Shown here: in pieces, positions 42,717-50,335 of the stretch
How the letters are laid out: every line of letters begins with the position of its first letter
Numbering within the stretch: position 1 is the stretch's first letter
Source: Asanoa hainanensis
GTDB taxonomy: Bacteria; Actinomycetota; Actinomycetes; Mycobacteriales; Micromonosporaceae
NCBI RefSeq assembly: GCF_900188485.1
Contig: NZ_FZPH01000018.1
Span: 91,026-155,025 of the forward strand
Reading direction: 5' to 3'
DNA length: 64,000 nt
The notes under the pieces: model-generated
Told to the model about the DNA's origin: nothing
The model's database searches: none
The model's input: only the letters and a program-made list of their open reading frames with translations
Position numbers and translations under genes: made by a program

Positions 42717-43946
42717 TCAGGGGTTGCGGAGGCGGGAGCGGAGGGCGACCTCAGCGGCGGGCCATTCCTCGGCGAGCATCGCGAACTGGACTGTGTCTCG
42801 CCAGGAGCCGTCCGGGCGGATGCGGTGGTGGCGGAGCAGGGCCTCGCGGGTCGCGCCTAGGCGGGCGATGGCCGCTTGCGAGCGTTCGTTGCGGATGTCG
42901 GTGTGCCAGACCACGCGCTCGGCGCCGAGCGTCTCGAACGCCCGCGTCAGGAGCAGCAGTTTCGCCTCCGTGTTGATGCCCGTGCGCCAGGCCGCTCGGC
43001 CGAGGAAGGTGTGGCCGATGGCCAGCGAGCGCACGCCCGGCGCCACCTCGTAGTAGGAGGTTGTGCCGACCACCTCGCCCGTTGCGGCTGAGCGTTGCAC
43101 CCACGGCACGCGCTCGCCGCGGTGCCAGGAGGCCAGCGCTTCGGTGACATAGGCGGCCAACTCGTCGCGGTCCTGTGGCGTCGGTGACGTCAGGTGTCGC
43201 CATACCTCGGGGTCCGCGGTCGCCTTGAAGAGGTCGTCCACGTGGGACAGGTCGAGTGGTTCGAGGATTACGTGCGAGCCGACCAAGCGCTCGGGGGAGA
43301 GCCACGGCGAGACCGTTGGGCGCAGGTACGAAGGCAGTGGGACCGCGACGCCCGCGTCCGGCTCGGGGACGCCGGCGGTGAGCCGCAGGGGCAGCACGCC
43401 GGCCCAGTGCGGGAGGTCCAGGTCGTACTCCTCCTCGCGTACGCCACCGGTGCGTGCCCGGGCCGAGACCTCGCGCAGCGGCAACGCCAGCACCGCCGTC
43501 TCGGCCAGCTCGCGTTTCGACGGCGGCCGCGCGTCCGCGGACCGCCCGGCGCCCAGCTTCTCGACCAGCGCCGTCATCGCGGCCCGCTTCGCCGTCTCGT
43601 CGGTGACCAGGGTGGCGACCCCGTGCGCGACCACCGACCGGTAGTTGGCGCTGTGGTGGAACTGCGAACGCGCGTAGACCAGCCCGTCGAGCAGCGTGAC
43701 GGTGACGCAGACCGGCAGGCCGTCGCCGCGCGCACCGAGCAGCGGCCGGCCGCCGGTCGAACCGTGCAGGTAGAGCGTGTCGCCGACTCGCACGTGCAGG
43801 GTCGGCAGGACACGCGGCTCGCCGTCGACGACGAACGCCAGCGCGCAGTGGTAAGCCTCGTCCAGCACCGTATGCACGGCCTGCGCATCGTAGGCCATCC
43901 GGTCGCGGGCGCGCGTGGCCGTGGTCCGTTCCGTCGGCGCGTACAT
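42717..43946 (-). CDS. Fusion of PNPOx-like flavoprotein and GNAT acetyltransferase
   Basis: A 409-residue two-domain protein. Residues 1-215 form an FMN-binding split barrel of the pyridoxamine phosphate oxidase-like group (AYHCALAFVVDGEPRVLPT, LYLHGSTGGRPL, SVVAHGVATLV). Residues 225-409 are a RimJ/RimL-type GNAT (SHVILEPLDLSHVDDLFKA ... NTEAKLLLLTRAFETLGAER). The ATG at 43946 follows GGAGG. It is divergent, across 40 bases, from a MocR-type PLP regulator, suggesting control by vitamin B6 or an amine. Substrate unknown. Confidence 0.87.
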   Translation of the reverse strand: MYAPTERTTATRARDRMAYDAQAVHTVLDEAYHCALAFVVDGEPRVLPTLHVRVGDTLYLHGSTGGRPLLGARGDGLPVCVTVTLLDGLVYARSQFHHSANYRSVVAHGVATLVTDETAKRAAMTALVEKLGAGRSADARPPSKRELAETAVLALPLREVSARARTGGVREEEYDLDLPHWAGVLPLRLTAGVPEPDAGVAVPLPSYLRPTVSPWLSPERLVGSHVILEPLDLSHVDDLFKATADPEVWRHLTSPTPQDRDELAAYVTEALASWHRGERVPWVQRSAATGEVVGTTSYYEVAPGVRSLAIGHTFLGRAAWRTGINTEAKLLLLTRAFETLGAERVVWHTDIRNERSQAAIARLGATREALLRHHRIRPDGSWRDTVQFAMLAEEWPAAEVALRSRLRNP

Positions 43947-43986
43947 GCTTGCCTCCACGGTTTTGTTCTAGTACATTCCTCAAACT

Positions 43987-45321
43987 GTGACAGCACATTA
44001 TCAGATCGTCGGTTCCACGGCAGCCGAGATCTCGGCGAGCATCGAGGAGGGCGTGCGCACCGGCGCGCTCGCACCCGGCACGCCGCTGCCGCCGGTCCGG
44101 GGCCTGGCCGACGGGCTCGGGGTCAGTGCCGGGACGGCCGCGAAGGCCTACCAGACGCTGCGGTCCCGAGGGGTGATCGAGACCGCGGGCCGCAACGGCA
44201 CCCGCGTGCGACCCCGCCCGCCGGTCAGCGGCGGCCGCGCGACGCTGGTCGTGCCGCCCCCGGCCGGCACCCTCGACCTGCTCTCCGGCGAGCCCGACCT
44301 GCGCCTGCTGCCACCCCTCGGCACCTACATCCGGCGGCTCGCCGACGCCGACCCGGTGGGTTACAACCACGCCGGCACCCACCCCGACCTGGCCGAGGCG
44401 GCCGCCGGCCGGCTCACCGCCGACGGGGTCGACCCGGCCCACCTCACCGTCACCAGCGGTGCCCTCGACGGCATCGACCGGCTGCTCGCCGCCAACCTGC
44501 GCCCCGGCGACAAGGTGGCGGTCGAAGACCCGGGCTGGGCCGCCGTGATCGACCTGGTCGCCGCGCAGGGCCTGGAGGTCGTCGGCGTGCCGGTCGACGA
44601 CGAGGGGCCGACGCCGGCCGGGACGGACCTCGCGCTGGCGGCCGGCGCCCGGGCGTTCATCGTGACCAGCCGCGCGCACAACCCGACCGGCGCCGCCGTC
44701 ACCCGGCGGCGCGCCGCCGACCTGCGCCGGGTGCTGGCCGAACACCCCGACGTGCTGCTCGTCGAGGACGACCATTCGGCGGAGCTGTCCACGGTGCCGC
44801 TGCACACGCTGGCCAAGGCGACCCGCAACTGGGCGTTCCTGCGCTCGGTGAGCAAGCCGTACGGACCCGACCTGCGGCTCGCCGTGCTGGCGGGCGACGC
44901 CGCGACGATCGCCCGGGTCGCCGGCCGGATGCGGCTCGGCTCGGGCTGGGTGTCCACCCTGCTGCAGCGGGTGGTCGCGGGCCTCTGGGCCGACCCAAGC
45001 GTGGTCGACCTCGTGGCGACCGCGCGCGACAGCTACGAGCGGCGGCGCGGCGCGCTGCGGGCCGCCCTGGACGCGCACGGCCTGGAGAGCCAGGGCCGCA
45101 CCGGGATCAACGTCTGGGTCCCGGTACGCGACGAGACGTCGGTGGTCACCGCGCTGCGGGACGCCGGCTACGCGGTCGCACCGGGCTCGCTCTACCGCCT
45201 GGGCGCACCGGCCGGCATCCGGATCACGATCAGCCGGCTGGACGACGACGCGATCGAGCCACTCGCCGCCGCCGTGGCCGCGGCGGCCGGTGGTCGAGCG
45301 CCCCGGTCGTTCAGCGCGTGA
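43987..45321 (+). CDS. MocR-family (GntR-aminotransferase) regulator
   Basis: A 444-residue regulator with an N-terminal GntR winged helix (PLPPVRGLADGLGVSAGTAA) and a fold-type I aminotransferase domain. The PLP Lys is in FLRSVSKPYGPDLRLAVLAG, and SRAHNPTGAAVT and LLVEDDHSAEL are cofactor contacts. MocR proteins such as PdxR and PtsJ sense PLP or substrate aldimines. The short shared intergenic region with the PNPOx-GNAT gene makes that gene its likely target. Confidence 0.9.
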   Translation: MTAHYQIVGSTAAEISASIEEGVRTGALAPGTPLPPVRGLADGLGVSAGTAAKAYQTLRSRGVIETAGRNGTRVRPRPPVSGGRATLVVPPPAGTLDLLSGEPDLRLLPPLGTYIRRLADADPVGYNHAGTHPDLAEAAAGRLTADGVDPAHLTVTSGALDGIDRLLAANLRPGDKVAVEDPGWAAVIDLVAAQGLEVVGVPVDDEGPTPAGTDLALAAGARAFIVTSRAHNPTGAAVTRRRAADLRRVLAEHPDVLLVEDDHSAELSTVPLHTLAKATRNWAFLRSVSKPYGPDLRLAVLAGDAATIARVAGRMRLGSGWVSTLLQRVVAGLWADPSVVDLVATARDSYERRRGALRAALDAHGLESQGRTGINVWVPVRDETSVVTALRDAGYAVAPGSLYRLGAPAGIRITISRLDDDAIEPLAAAVAAAAGGRAPRSFSA

Positions 45322-45367
45322 GGCACCCCGGCGAGGAGGACCGGGGCGGAACGGGTAGAAAGACCGA

Positions 45368-46060
45368 ATGGCGCCGACCGAACCACCACCCGGGGCAGAA
45401 CGGTTCATCCCTGCCGGGGCACACAGCCTCGACGACCTCAAACGGGCCGCGCCGGGCTGCCGGGGTTGCGAGCTCTACGCCGACGCCACCCAGGTCGTGT
45501 TCGGCCGGGGCGACGCCAACGCCAAGATCGTCATGGTCGGCGAGCAGCCGGGCGACATCGAGGACCAGAAGGGGTTCCCGTTCGTCGGCCCGGCCGGCCA
45601 CCTGTTGCGGCGCGCGGTCGACGCGGCCGGCATCGACGTGCCGGACATCTACCTGACCAACGCCGTCAAGCACTTCCGGTTCGTCCAAAGAGGATCAAGG
45701 CGGATCCACCAGACCCCGGAGCAGCCGCACATCACCGCTTGCCGACCCTGGCTCGTCTCGGAGTTCGCCCTGCTCCGCCCGCGGGTGGTCGTGGTGCTCG
45801 GCGCGACGGCCGCCAAGGCGTTGCTCGGCCCGGACTTCCGCGTCACCCGCCAGCGCGGCCAGGTGCTGCGGTGGCCGGACGCGGCGCAGCATCCCGACGA
45901 CTTTCGCAGAGCACCGATCGAAGGCGGCAAGGAAGTGCCACCCGCCAAGCTGATCGCCACGATCCACCCGTCGGCGGTGCTCCGCGCCGACGACCAGGAC
46001 ACCGCCTTCAACGGCCTGGTCGACGACCTGAAGGTGGTCGCGGCTACGGCCCGTCGATGA
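45368..46060 (+). CDS. udgX: UdgX-type uracil-DNA-binding glycosylase
   Basis: A 230-residue family 4-like UDG. Motif A is GEQPGDIEDQKGFPFVGPAG. The UdgX-specific loop is present as GSRRIHQTP with His114; in M. smegmatis UdgX the equivalent His109 forms a covalent bond to the abasic sugar after uracil excision, making a trapped complex. The Fe-S ligands C31 and C34 and later C125 are seen. Motif B HPSAVLR is intact. It converges on the HAD gene with a 17-base overlap. Confidence 0.9.
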   Translation: MAPTEPPPGAERFIPAGAHSLDDLKRAAPGCRGCELYADATQVVFGRGDANAKIVMVGEQPGDIEDQKGFPFVGPAGHLLRRAVDAAGIDVPDIYLTNAVKHFRFVQRGSRRIHQTPEQPHITACRPWLVSEFALLRPRVVVVLGATAAKALLGPDFRVTRQRGQVLRWPDAAQHPDDFRRAPIEGGKEVPPAKLIATIHPSAVLRADDQDTAFNGLVDDLKVVAATARR

Positions 46061-46682
46061 GCGAGCGACCCAGCGCGTACGCCTCGAACAGGTCCGAACC
46101 CGCGTAGGACGCGCCCGCCACACTCGCGACGTGGGCGTCGGCGTTCACGGCGACCGTCGTGCGCCCGAGATGAGCGAAGAGTGGAACGTCCGAAATGGAG
46201 TCGCCATAGGCGATGCACCGCGAAGCACCGTGTCGCGCGCACAGCTCCAGAGCGATCCGCACCTTGTCGACCGGGGTCAGAATGCCCGCGGGGTCGACCG
46301 GGGTCACGAGCGGCACCGCGGGAAACCGCGACGCCACCACCTCGTCGACGCCCTCGTCCAGCAGCAGCTCCGCGAAGAAGTCCGGCGACATGGTGACCAC
46401 CGCCGACCGTTCGCCGCGCCGCCGGATGTCGGCGCAAACCTCGCGGATGCCCGTCAGCCAGGGACTGCCGGCGTAGACGGCCGCGACGATGTCGAGCGTC
46501 AGCCCCTGCCAGAGCTGGTGCACACCACGCGCGAACCCGACCGTGTCGATCGCGCCCGCCACGAACGCCGCCTCCAGCGCGGCCACCTCCGCGACCGTGC
46601 CCGTCGCGCGGCCGATCTGCAGGCTCGCCGAGCTTCCGCGCAGCAACGTGCCGTCCATGTCGAACACGTGCAGGACCGTCAC
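46044..46682 (-). CDS. HAD-IB (SerB-like) phosphatase
   Basis: A 212-residue haloacid-dehalogenase-fold phosphatase. Motif I HVFDMDGTLLRGSSAS has the nucleophile and acid-base Asp, motif II is VVTMS, and motifs III-IV are the Lys of VDKVRIA and AYGDSISDVPLF. The helical cap between motifs I and II fits subclass IB, shared with phosphoserine phosphatase. The GTG at 46682 overlaps the stop of the upstream esterase gene (GTGA). Substrate unknown. Confidence 0.86.
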   Translation of the reverse strand: MTVLHVFDMDGTLLRGSSASLQIGRATGTVAEVAALEAAFVAGAIDTVGFARGVHQLWQGLTLDIVAAVYAGSPWLTGIREVCADIRRRGERSAVVTMSPDFFAELLLDEGVDEVVASRFPAVPLVTPVDPAGILTPVDKVRIALELCARHGASRCIAYGDSISDVPLFAHLGRTTVAVNADAHVASVAGASYAGSDLFEAYALGRSLIDGP

Positions 46683-47473
46683 GACAGCAGCTCGCGACAC
46701 GCGGCCAGGAAGCGGTCCTCGGCCGCGGCGGCCGCCGGGTCCGCGTCCCGCATCGTCGGAAAGTCGTGCAGCAGCCCGGCTTCACGCCAATGCCGCACGG
46801 GTACGCCCGCCGAAGCAAGCCGGCCCACGTAAGCCTCGTCCTCGTCGCGCAACGGGTCGTGCTCGGCGGTGACGACCAGCGCCGGCGGCAGCCCGTGCAG
46901 GTCGGCGACCAGCAGGTTCGTGGCAGCGGAAGAACGCACCGCGGCGGACGGCACCCACCAGGAGATCCACTCCCGCAACTGGGCCGGATCCAGGAAGCCG
47001 TTGTCCGCCTCGGACACCACGCTCGGCGAGCTCAGCGTCAGATCGGCGTTGGGACAGACCAGCAACTGCGCGAGCAGCCCCGGAAAACGCAGCGCGGCCA
47101 GCACCGCCAGCATCCCGCCCGACGAGTCGCCGGCCACCGCGACCGACTCACCGGCCAGCGCGGTGAGCACCGCGACCGTGTCGTCGACAGCGGCCGGCCA
47201 GGGATGCTCGGGCGCGCGCCGGTAGTCGACCGCGACCACGCGCGCACCCGTGGCAGCCGCGAGCCGGCGTACCTGCGGATCGTGGGTCTCCAGGTCGCCG
47301 ATGACGAACCCACCGCCGTGCAGGTAGACGATCACCGGGCGCGCGGAAGGCTGGTAGACCCGCACCGGCACGCCGCCGAGCAGGCGGTCGACAGTGGGCA
47401 TCGGGGGACCGGGCGCTCGCCGCGCCGCCCGAGAACGCGCACCGTCCCGCAGCGCGGCGATCTTGTGGTCCAT
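46679..47473 (-). CDS. Alpha/beta hydrolase, HSL-type esterase
   Basis: A 264-residue esterase/lipase of the hormone-sensitive-lipase family. The oxyanion HGGG is in VIVYLHGGGFVIGD, the nucleophile in VAGDSSGGML, the Asp in AEHDPLRDE and the His in GLLHDFPT. The ATG at 47473 (MDHKIAAL) is preferred over one four codons upstream. No signal peptide, so it acts in the cytosol. Confidence 0.88.
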   Translation of the reverse strand: MDHKIAALRDGARSRAARRAPGPPMPTVDRLLGGVPVRVYQPSARPVIVYLHGGGFVIGDLETHDPQVRRLAAATGARVVAVDYRRAPEHPWPAAVDDTVAVLTALAGESVAVAGDSSGGMLAVLAALRFPGLLAQLLVCPNADLTLSSPSVVSEADNGFLDPAQLREWISWWVPSAAVRSSAATNLLVADLHGLPPALVVTAEHDPLRDEDEAYVGRLASAGVPVRHWREAGLLHDFPTMRDADPAAAAAEDRFLAACRELLS

Positions 47474-47488
47474 CGCACCCACCATAGG

Positions 47489-47806
47489 TCAGCCGCCGGT
47501 GAAGCTCTCCTCGACCTCGCCATCGAGCTCGGTCAGCGCGTGCTCGACCACGGCGGCCAGGGCGTCGTCGTCGAGCCCGTCGGCGGACATCTCCAGCACC
47601 GCGAGCGCGCCGCCGGCGGGGATGTCCTGGACCACCAGGTCGGCCCGCCAGGCGTCCCCCAGCCAGGCCGCGACGAGCCCGGGAGCGGTCGCCACCGGCC
47701 GGTGGTGCAGCGGCTCGGGCAACCACCCCACCCGGGCCGGATCGGTCGCCACGTTGAAGACGACCTCGGGCTCGGCCGACATGCCCCGTTCACGTCGCAC
47801 GCTCAC
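47489..47806 (-). CDS. SRPBCC-family small protein
   Basis: A 105-residue START/Bet v1-like fold protein: MSVRRERGMSAEPEVVFNV is the standard opening of polyketide-cyclase/SRPBCC proteins, followed by DPARVGWLPEPLH and a C-terminal helix. Shorter than the usual 140-150 residues. The GTG at 47806 was chosen over a TTG two codons earlier. It ends 15 bases before the esterase gene and probably belongs to the same transcript. Confidence 0.72.
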   Translation of the reverse strand: MSVRRERGMSAEPEVVFNVATDPARVGWLPEPLHHRPVATAPGLVAAWLGDAWRADLVVQDIPAGGALAVLEMSADGLDDDALAAVVEHALTELDGEVEESFTGG

Positions 47807-47825
47807 ACCCAAGAGCCTAACGAGA

Positions 47826-49994
47826 TCAGGTGGCCTCGGCGGCGACCTCGCCGCTGCGGCGTAGGTGCTGCCATTTGAGCAGGCCGCCGGTCAGCGCGGT
47901 GGCGGCCGCGTGCACGAGCACCAGGTACATCACCTGGCGGTAGACCAACTGCTGGAACGGCAGCGCCCAGAGCGGCCGCAGCGGCTCGCGGTCGAGCCGG
48001 AACGCCAGGACCGCGGTCACCACCTGGATCACCATCACCACGAGCCAGGCGATCAACGCCTCGACCCGGTCGAGGAAGAACAGCCCGTACACGGCCAGGA
48101 TGTCCAGCACGGGCGCGAGCAGTGGCAGGACCACCGAGAACAGCGCGATGAACGGCAGCCCGCGCCGGCCGAACCGGCCCGACGCACCGTGCTCGACCAC
48201 CGCCCGGCGGTGCCGCCACATCGCCTGCATCGTGCCGTAGCTCCACCGGTAGCGCTGCCGCCAGAGCTGGCCGAGCGTGCTGGGCGCCTCGGTGCGGGCG
48301 ACCGCACTCTCCTCGTAGACCACCCGCCAACCGGCCCGGTGGATCGCCATCGTCAGGTCGGTGTCCTCGGCGAGCGTGGCCCGGCTGAGCCCACCCGCCT
48401 CGCGGACCGCCTGCCGCCGGAAGGCGCCGAGCGCGCCCGGGATGGTCGGCATGCAGTGCAGCGTGTCGTACAACCGGCGGTCGAGGTTGAAGCCGATCAC
48501 GTACTCGATGTGCTGCCAGCGCCCGATGATCTTTCGGCGGTTGCCGACCTTGACGTTGCCCGCGACCGCGCCCACCGCGGGGTCGGCGAACGGCTGCACC
48601 AGCTTGTGGATCGCGTCCGGCGTGACCACCGTGTCGGCGTCGACCATCACCAGCAGGTCGTGCCGGGCCAGGGCGACGCCGGCGTTGAGCGCGGACGCCT
48701 TGCCGCCGCCGGGCACCCGGACGACCCGCACGTTGGGCAGGCCGAGCGCCTCCACCTCCTCGGCCGTGCCGTCGTCGGACTCGTCGTCGACCACCAGCAC
48801 CTCGATGCCCGGATGGTTGCCGGTGGCCAGCGTGCGGACGGCGGCGGCGATGGTCCGCCGCTCGTTGTAGGCCGGGACGATCACGGTGACCGGCTCGTTG
48901 ACCTCCGGCCCCCACGACCAGGTCCGGGCCCGCCGCCGGCGGGCGTGTCGCAAGGCGAAACCGAAGAGCACCAGGGTACGAGCCAGGGTCAGCACGCCGA
49001 CGAGCAGCAGCAGGAACCAGAGCAGCCGGTTGGTGCCGTCGGCCACCTTGACGGCCCAGACCAGCAGCCCGCCGCGGATCTGGTCGGCCCGGCCGGCCTT
49101 GCCCGCGGCCAGGCCCGGCGCCCGGTCGCCGAACGCGCCCTCGACGGTGGTGAAGCGGTAGCCGCGCTGGCGCATCAGCGGGATGAACCGGTCGAGGGCG
49201 GCGACCGTCTGCGACCGCTCGCCACCGGCGTCGTGCAGCAGCACCACGGCACCGCGCCCGTCCTCCGGCGTGGAGCTCCGGACGATCTGGTCCACGCCGG
49301 GTCGGGCCCAGTCCCGGCTGTCGGTGTCGTCGAACACCGAGACCAGGCCCTGGTCGCCCGCGCCGCGGACCACCGACCAGTGCGTGTCGTCCAGGGAGTC
49401 GACCCCGCTCGAGTACGGCAGCCGTACGAGCGGAGTGGTCACGCCCGCGGCGTACGCGATCGCGGAGCGGGTCTGGCTGATCTCCAGCCGTTGCCGCCAG
49501 CCGCTCAGCCCGGCGAGGTCGGGATGGGTGAACGTGTGCACGCCGACCTCGTGGCCCTCGCGCACCATCCGCTCGACGAACTCCGGATGCCGGCTGGTCT
49601 GCGAGCCGAGGACGAAGAAGGTGGCCGGGACGCCGTGCTTGTGCAGCACGTCGAGCACCTGCGGCGTCCACAAGGGATCGGGACCGTCGTCGAAGGTGAG
49701 CACGATGGTGCGATCCGGCACCTGCTGGCTGGTCACGCGGCCGTCGCGAGTGTCGACCAGCGGGCCGCCCTCGCGTACCGCCGCCGGCACCGCGTCCTGA
49801 CGGCCCGGCGCGCCCTCGTTGTCGGGCGCGAACCGCGAGTTGGCGTACGCGCCGATCGCGAGCAGGTTGGCCAGCACCAGCGTGCCGACGCCGGCGATGA
49901 TCCAGCGACGGCCGGAGAACCGGGACGTCCGGGGTTCGGGCATGGCGATGTGCTGGGTGTCGCCGATCTTCTGGCCCTCGCGCCAGGTACCCAT
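47826..49994 (-). CDS. Bifunctional polysaccharide deacetylase / family 2 glycosyltransferase
   Basis: A 722-residue membrane protein. After a first span (about 30-50) comes an extracellular CE4 domain: TFDDGPDPLWTP with catalytic and metal Asp, HTFTHPDLAG with the HxxxH zinc pair, and RLPYSSG. A span near 325-350 leads to a cytosolic processive GT2 domain: VIVPAYNERRTIAAA, VDDESDDGT, MVDADTV, AEDTDL and the product-site QRYRW. Four C-terminal spans form the export channel. It would make and deacetylate a beta-linked aminosugar polymer. The start is coupled (TGATG) to the small membrane gene upstream. Confidence 0.92.
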   Translation of the reverse strand: MGTWREGQKIGDTQHIAMPEPRTSRFSGRRWIIAGVGTLVLANLLAIGAYANSRFAPDNEGAPGRQDAVPAAVREGGPLVDTRDGRVTSQQVPDRTIVLTFDDGPDPLWTPQVLDVLHKHGVPATFFVLGSQTSRHPEFVERMVREGHEVGVHTFTHPDLAGLSGWRQRLEISQTRSAIAYAAGVTTPLVRLPYSSGVDSLDDTHWSVVRGAGDQGLVSVFDDTDSRDWARPGVDQIVRSSTPEDGRGAVVLLHDAGGERSQTVAALDRFIPLMRQRGYRFTTVEGAFGDRAPGLAAGKAGRADQIRGGLLVWAVKVADGTNRLLWFLLLLVGVLTLARTLVLFGFALRHARRRRARTWSWGPEVNEPVTVIVPAYNERRTIAAAVRTLATGNHPGIEVLVVDDESDDGTAEEVEALGLPNVRVVRVPGGGKASALNAGVALARHDLLVMVDADTVVTPDAIHKLVQPFADPAVGAVAGNVKVGNRRKIIGRWQHIEYVIGFNLDRRLYDTLHCMPTIPGALGAFRRQAVREAGGLSRATLAEDTDLTMAIHRAGWRVVYEESAVARTEAPSTLGQLWRQRYRWSYGTMQAMWRHRRAVVEHGASGRFGRRGLPFIALFSVVLPLLAPVLDILAVYGLFFLDRVEALIAWLVVMVIQVVTAVLAFRLDREPLRPLWALPFQQLVYRQVMYLVLVHAAATALTGGLLKWQHLRRSGEVAAEAT

Positions 49995-50266
49995 CAGCCG
50001 ACCACAGCCACCTGGCTGAGCCAGAGCAGAGCCAGCAGGAGCACGACGAGCAGCAGCAGCGCGTACGCCGTCCAGCGCAGCCGGCGGCCGCGGCGCCCGC
50101 TGCGGTCGACGAAGATCGCCTGGGTGGCGTCGGGCATGCGGATCCGCCGCGTGGCGACGTCGGGCTTGTCGGCCCGGCCGCGCACGGCGCTGCTCGTAGT
50201 CGGTCGTGGAGCGTCGTGACGGATCGCGTCATCGGTGCGCGCGCGACCCACGAATCGATCGGGCAT
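49994..50266 (-). CDS. Small single-span membrane protein, partner of the GT2 fusion
   Basis: A 90-residue protein with a charged N-terminal 65 residues rich in Arg and Asp, followed by a Leu/Val-rich membrane span (about 66-87) and only three residues outside. Its stop overlaps the start of the deacetylase/glycosyltransferase gene by one base, so the two are made together. Possibly an accessory subunit, as BcsZ/PgaD-like partners are in other polymer synthases; no homology claimed. Confidence 0.7.
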   Translation of the reverse strand: MPDRFVGRARTDDAIRHDAPRPTTSSAVRGRADKPDVATRRIRMPDATQAIFVDRSGRRGRRLRWTAYALLLLVVLLLALLWLSQVAVVG

Positions 50267-50335
50267 GGCACAAAGCGTAGGTATTTCGCCCAGTTCTCAC
50301 ATGATCAACAGGGCGAATGTCCATCCTGCCCTAAA

